Below, piece by piece: positions 60,985 through 64,000 of a stretch of 64,000 nt of DNA; within the stretch, counting starts at the first letter, position 1; each line of letters begins with the position of its first letter. The stretch comes from an uncultured Spartobacteria bacterium (GTDB lineage Bacteria > Verrucomicrobiota > Verrucomicrobiia > Chthoniobacterales > Chthoniobacteraceae), in contig CAIZLD010000056.1 in NCBI GenBank assembly GCA_903933715.1, positions 1-64,000 on the forward strand, written 5' to 3'. The translations under genes were made by a program, and so were the position numbers. The notes beneath the pieces are model-generated. The model saw only the letters and a program-made list of their open reading frames with translations, was not told the origin of the DNA and ran no database searches.

Positions 60985-61548
60985 TTACTTGCTTTTATTG
61001 AGCAAGGCGCGTACGTCGTCGATCGATTTGAGTTCATGCAAATCGCCCCGGTAGCCATTGTTGGCGGCTTGTTCGGGGGTCAGCGAGGTGTTCATTTTCT
61101 CGCGTTCTTTGCCCCGGAAATCCCGGGTGGGCACGGTGCCGGTTTCATATCGCTTTTGCGCGTCCCGATCCGATTTTACCGGGGCGGATTTCGCCGCTTC
61201 GCTGTTTTTAGGCAACACGAGCCGCGAGCGCGAGGTGAGGTTGGCTTCGGTGGTGGAGTATTTGAAATCACCCAGCCAAAACGATTTTTCCCCCTTGAAA
61301 CTGCCGGTGAGATATTCCTTGGGATTAAACTTCTGCGAAAAAGAAAAGCTCTTGGCATCTGTGGAGCCGCGACTCCGGGTTTGGAACGCTTTTAATCCAA
61401 ATGCCTTGCTTCGCTCAAGGTCGAAGCTCTGGTTCAGGTCGGGGTGGATCATCTTTTCCATCCGGCTTTCCTGCTGTTGAGCTTGGACCGCGCCGCCGGG
61501 GTACAATGCGCCCATCAAGAACAACGGGATGAGCAGGAGGGGGCGCAT
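60985..61548 (-). CDS. secreted hypothetical protein
   Basis: A 187-aa protein. ATG 61548 gives a signal peptide (R-P-L-L-L-I-P-L-F-L, then V-Q-A-Q). The mature part is Ser/Lys/Phe-rich (K-A-F-G-L-K-A-F-Q-T; G-S-F-K-G-E-K-S-F-W) with a charged C-terminus. No known domain recognised. Divergent from the acyltransferase gene with 82 bp between. Confidence 0.7.
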   Translation of the reverse strand: MRPLLLIPLFLMGALYPGGAVQAQQQESRMEKMIHPDLNQSFDLERSKAFGLKAFQTRSRGSTDAKSFSFSQKFNPKEYLTGSFKGEKSFWLGDFKYSTTEANLTSRSRLVLPKNSEAAKSAPVKSDRDAQKRYETGTVPTRDFRGKEREKMNTSLTPEQAANNGYRGDLHELKSIDDVRALLNKSK

Positions 61549-61630
61549 GGGGTGGATATTCCTGCCATATTTAAACGCCGCTTGCAAGTCTGGCAATCCG
61601 GGCGGCACTGGGGTATACGTGGGGAAAGTT

Positions 61631-62266
61631 ATGCCTTTTTTGCGGCAGTTCATTCCAGGTCTGGTGTTTTTTTTGATGCGCGCGCTCGCGTTGACGCTCC
61701 GCTTTCGGGTGGACGACCGGTGTGGGATCACGCACGGGGCGATGCGGCCTTTTATCGGAGCTTTGTGGCATAACCGGCTGCTCGTCGTCCCGATCGCCTA
61801 CCGCCGGTTTTGCCGGAATCGGCGCGGCCACTGCCTGACCAGCCCCAGCAAGGACGGGGCGATTATCGCCGGGGTGATGGACCGCTTTGGCATCGGCAGC
61901 GTGCGGGGATCGAGTTCCCGAAGGGGAGCCTCGGCGATGCGGGAACTGACGTCGGTTCTCGAAGCGGGGGACGACGTCGCCATCACGCCCGATGGACCCC
62001 GAGGCCCGAAATACCGAATCAGCCCCGGCATCATCAAACTCTCCCAGCTCACCGGAATCCCGGTGATGCCGATCCATGTCCATTACTCAAGTTTCTGGGA
62101 ACTCAAAAGCTGGGATGCTTTTCGAATCCCGAAACCGTTCTCGCGGATCGACATTATTTTTGGACCGCTCTATGAGGTGGACCCGACGGCAAGCGACGAG
62201 GCGTTTGAAACCGAACGCTGCCGCCTGGAAGCCGCCATGATGGCGGGCAACGATCGTCTTGTTTAA
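61631..62266 (+). CDS. DUF374 lysophospholipid acyltransferase-like protein
   Basis: A 211-aa membrane-associated protein. ATG 61631 (P-F-L-R-Q-F) follows the family; the longer frame is not needed. The acyltransferase-like H-N-R-L-L-V-V-P-I near 49, R-G-S-S-S-R-R-G-A near 95 and the D-G-P-R-G-P-K-Y motif near 122 are the DUF374 pattern. Role: probably acylation of a glycolipid such as lipid A, by homology only. Confidence 0.87.
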   Translation: MPFLRQFIPGLVFFLMRALALTLRFRVDDRCGITHGAMRPFIGALWHNRLLVVPIAYRRFCRNRRGHCLTSPSKDGAIIAGVMDRFGIGSVRGSSSRRGASAMRELTSVLEAGDDVAITPDGPRGPKYRISPGIIKLSQLTGIPVMPIHVHYSSFWELKSWDAFRIPKPFSRIDIIFGPLYEVDPTASDEAFETERCRLEAAMMAGNDRLV

Positions 62267-62268
62267 CC

Positions 62269-62649
62269 ATGAGCCCAATGCGTTTATTCCGTTGGATCGC
62301 GCTGGCTGCGGTGTCTTGCGCCGCGATGCCTGCGGGGGCCGCTCCTGAAGCAGCCGCCACTCCAGTTGCAATCACCACGCCAACTCCGGCGGCCACGCCC
62401 AAGGCACGCCCTTTTCCGTTTCAAAGCGTGGTCATCTCGGTCGATGCGGCAGCAAAAAGCTTCCGCATGGGCAAAAAGATCGTCCACCAAGTCTATATCG
62501 TGCCAACAACGCGTGTTATGAACGGCGATGGGACTCCGGGAACATTTGAGAGCCTGAAACCGGGCGTGGAGGTCCGGGGCGCAGTCCGCAAACGGGTTAA
62601 TGGCGATTACGAAGCGGTTTCGGTGAAGATCGGCCCCAAGCCGGATTAG
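62269..62649 (+). CDS. small secreted protein of unknown function
   Basis: A 126-aa protein with a signal peptide (W-I-A-L-A-A-V-S-C, then A-G-A), an Ala/Pro/Thr linker to about 50, and a C-terminal domain (F-Q-S-V-V-I-S-V-D-A-A-A-K; L-K-P-G-V-E-V-R-G-A-V) that looks like a small OB/beta-barrel. It starts 2 bp after the acyltransferase stop, so it is probably co-transcribed. No function known to me. Confidence 0.7.
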   Translation: MSPMRLFRWIALAAVSCAAMPAGAAPEAAATPVAITTPTPAATPKARPFPFQSVVISVDAAAKSFRMGKKIVHQVYIVPTTRVMNGDGTPGTFESLKPGVEVRGAVRKRVNGDYEAVSVKIGPKPD

Positions 62650-62910
62650 GCTGAATTGACATTCAGATCGAGCCAAACCCAAAGGGTTTGAAGCCCATAG
62701 CCGGTGGTTGAGCGTTAGCGACACCACCGGATGAGGTGTTTGAAAGAATTCACCCCAAAGGGGTGGCAGAAAACGAGGCGATGGCCTCTGCCACCCCTTT
62801 GGGGTGAGAAGCGGTTTTGCATTGAACCGGTGGTGTCGCTAACGCTCAACCACCGGCTATTTGCTGGCAACCCTTCGGGTTGCGGCGGCTTTTGAATGTC
62901 GATTCTGCTT
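62650..62910. repeat. palindromic element A, copy 2
   Basis: Begins immediately after the stop of the preceding gene. Same arms as 28-290 (GGCTGAATTGACATTCAGAT on the left, mirrored near 62895-62910), but the middle is inverted relative to copy 1. It fills the gap before the convergent pyrF. Confidence 0.88.
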
Positions 62911-62927
62911 AGTGCGTTCCAAAACAC

Positions 62928-63653
62928 TTATACGGCAAACACCGACGCGATTTCCGCCTGGATCGCCTGCGCTGCGGCACGGGGATCGGCAGCATTGCGG
63001 ATCGGGCGACCCACCACGATATAGTCTGCCCCGGCTTGGAATGCGGCGCTCGGCGTGACAATCCGCTTCTGGTCGTCAGCGGGCCGATTTTCCACCGGAC
63101 GGATGCCGGGGGAAATAATCAAGAGACGATCGCCGAGGCTTTCGCGCAACCGGGCGGCTTCCAGGCCGGAAGAGATCACCCCCGCGCAACCGGCTTCCAA
63201 GGCGCGCTTGGCCCGCGAAAGGACCAGTTCGGCGGTGTCACAGGCAAATCCGAGATCGGCCAAATCCCCCTGATCGAGGCTGGTCAGCACGGTTACGCCC
63301 AAAATCTTTACACCGCTCCCGGCGGAAACAGCGGCTTCCATGATTCCCTGGTTGCCATGCACGGTGCAGAACTCCACGGGGCGGCCTTTGAGGGCAGCCA
63401 CGGCCCGCTTGACGGTCTCTGGGACATCGAAAAATTTCAGGTCAACGAAGATTTTCTTTCCTTGCAAGGCGAGCCAATCGAGCAACTCGAAATACCCCCC
63501 CGCCATGAACAGCTCCAAGCCGATTTTGTAAAACCGGACCGCGTCGCCAAGCTGCAAAACCAGCGCCTTGGCCTCGTCCACGCTTTGCACGTCGAGGGCG
63601 AAAATGAGGCGTTCGGCGGGCGGGATCGGCTTGGTGGATAAATGCGTGCTCAT
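62928..63653 (-). CDS. pyrF: orotidine 5'-phosphate decarboxylase
   Basis: A 241-aa last enzyme of UMP synthesis. ATG 63653 (M-S-T-H-L-S-T-K) is chosen. I-F-A-L-D-V is near the start; the catalytic D-L-K-F-F-D-V-P-E-T is at about 67-76; the phosphate loop is V-V-G-R-P-I-R. Group I type length. No other pyr gene is adjacent. Confidence 0.94.
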   Translation of the reverse strand: MSTHLSTKPIPPAERLIFALDVQSVDEAKALVLQLGDAVRFYKIGLELFMAGGYFELLDWLALQGKKIFVDLKFFDVPETVKRAVAALKGRPVEFCTVHGNQGIMEAAVSAGSGVKILGVTVLTSLDQGDLADLGFACDTAELVLSRAKRALEAGCAGVISSGLEAARLRESLGDRLLIISPGIRPVENRPADDQKRIVTPSAAFQAGADYIVVGRPIRNAADPRAAAQAIQAEIASVFAV

Positions 63654-63767
63654 GTGGTTGAGCCTGATTATCCAGAACCAAAGCGCCTTGGCAAGCCGGG
63701 GAAATTTCAGCTCGCGTTCGCTGTTTTGGAATCGTCCGCGGAGCGGCCGATCCACCAGCCAGCACAA

Positions 63768-63830
63768 CATGGATCGCGATCTCGGCGGCAAGGTGGATCG
63801 CGACCTTGCTCCGGGCGCGATGGGGGCGCC
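63768..63830. repeat. element F copy 3
   Basis: Contains GGTGGATCGCGACCTTGCTC then CGGGCGCGATGGG. Related to 2128-2213 and 47181-47225. Lies between pyrF and the partial protease gene. Confidence 0.7.
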
Positions 63831-63833
63831 CCC

Positions 63834-64000
63834 TTACTTGCCCGTGATCGTGAGGAACCGGCTCTGGCCTTCGCCCCAGACGCGCAACAGCAACGGCTCG
63901 CCCGGTTTTGCCGACTTGCTTAACATTGTCGCATCGGCGGCATTCTGCACCGGTTTGCGGTTGATTTCGGTGATCACGAATCCCTGGCGCAACCCGGCCC
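63834..64000 (-). CDS. 3' end of an HtrA/Do-type serine protease (PDZ domain), cut by the window edge
   Basis: The last 55 codons of a minus-strand gene. Residues read L-R-Q-G-F-V-I-T-E-I-N-R-K-P-V, then M-L-S-K-S, and end F-L-T-I-T-G-K before TAA (63834-63836). This is the last part of a PDZ domain as found at the C-terminus of Do-like proteases. The catalytic domain lies beyond position 64000, so the assignment is by similarity of the tail only. Confidence 0.65.
   Translation of the reverse strand, partial: AGLRQGFVITEINRKPVQNAADATMLSKSAKPGEPLLLRVWGEGQSRFLTITGK

Noticed and set aside
59211-61001. 596-codon plus-strand open frame over the helicase gene
   Set aside because: Antisense to all helicase motifs of the minus-strand gene; no independent evidence.

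Overview
The window looks like a contiguous piece of a GC-rich chromosome from a Verrucomicrobiota bacterium, probably close to Chthoniobacterales/Spartobacteria. The evidence is circumstantial: an exosortase-associated TIGR04073-type protein, a PEP-CTERM-like anchored protein, a Gld-type ABC cluster ending in a DUF4340 protein, secreted Trp/Ala helical-repeat proteins, and a merged ribosomal cluster with several usual members missing. No rRNA gene is present, so the placement is not proven.

Layout. 0-12 kb: a palindromic repeat, a TIGR04073 protein, an RNA m5U methyltransferase, L-fucose isomerase with a divergent AraC regulator, a Gld-like ABC/GldG/DUF4340 operon, and an HtrA-type protease. 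12-22 kb: 2-oxoglutarate dehydrogenase E1 and a short E2, a PEP-CTERM-like protein, CinA, mannose-1-phosphate guanylyltransferase, a secreted repeat protein, tRNA-Pro(CGG), a peptidoglycan amidase and a TIGR01777 epimerase. 22.9-40.5 kb: one unbroken minus-strand str-S10-spc-alpha cluster, rpsL through rpsD, 30 genes. It has an extra secreted coiled-coil gene between rpsS and rplV, and lacks tuf, rpsN, rpmD, rpoA and rplQ. 40.9-48.3 kb: a UVR-motif protein, RecO, GluQRS, a DUF4159 protein, a polyprenyl diphosphate synthase, aspartate kinase, a CruF-like membrane protein and a small hypothetical. 48.3-53.1 kb: a PhoR/PhoB-like pair, a CHAD/CYTH pair and a glycolipid glycosyltransferase. 53.4-58.4 kb: a TPR/ExbB/ExbD/ExbD operon, a SurA/PpiD-like isomerase and a MenG/UbiE methyltransferase. 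58.8-64 kb: a UvrD-type helicase, small secreted proteins, a DUF374 acyltransferase, PyrF and the 3' end of a second HtrA/Do protease.

The most distinctive non-coding property is a dense set of short, mostly palindromic intergenic repeats in at least seven families (A, B, C, E, F, G, H here). None carries an ORF, and all sit between genes. At two insertion sites, in the Gld-like operon and at the 3' end of the HtrA gene, the repeat is bracketed by exact 18-bp and 14-bp direct copies of the edge of the neighbouring gene. This suggests they were inserted with target duplication. The strongest gene-level oddity is the secreted coiled-coil protein inside the S10 ribosomal operon.
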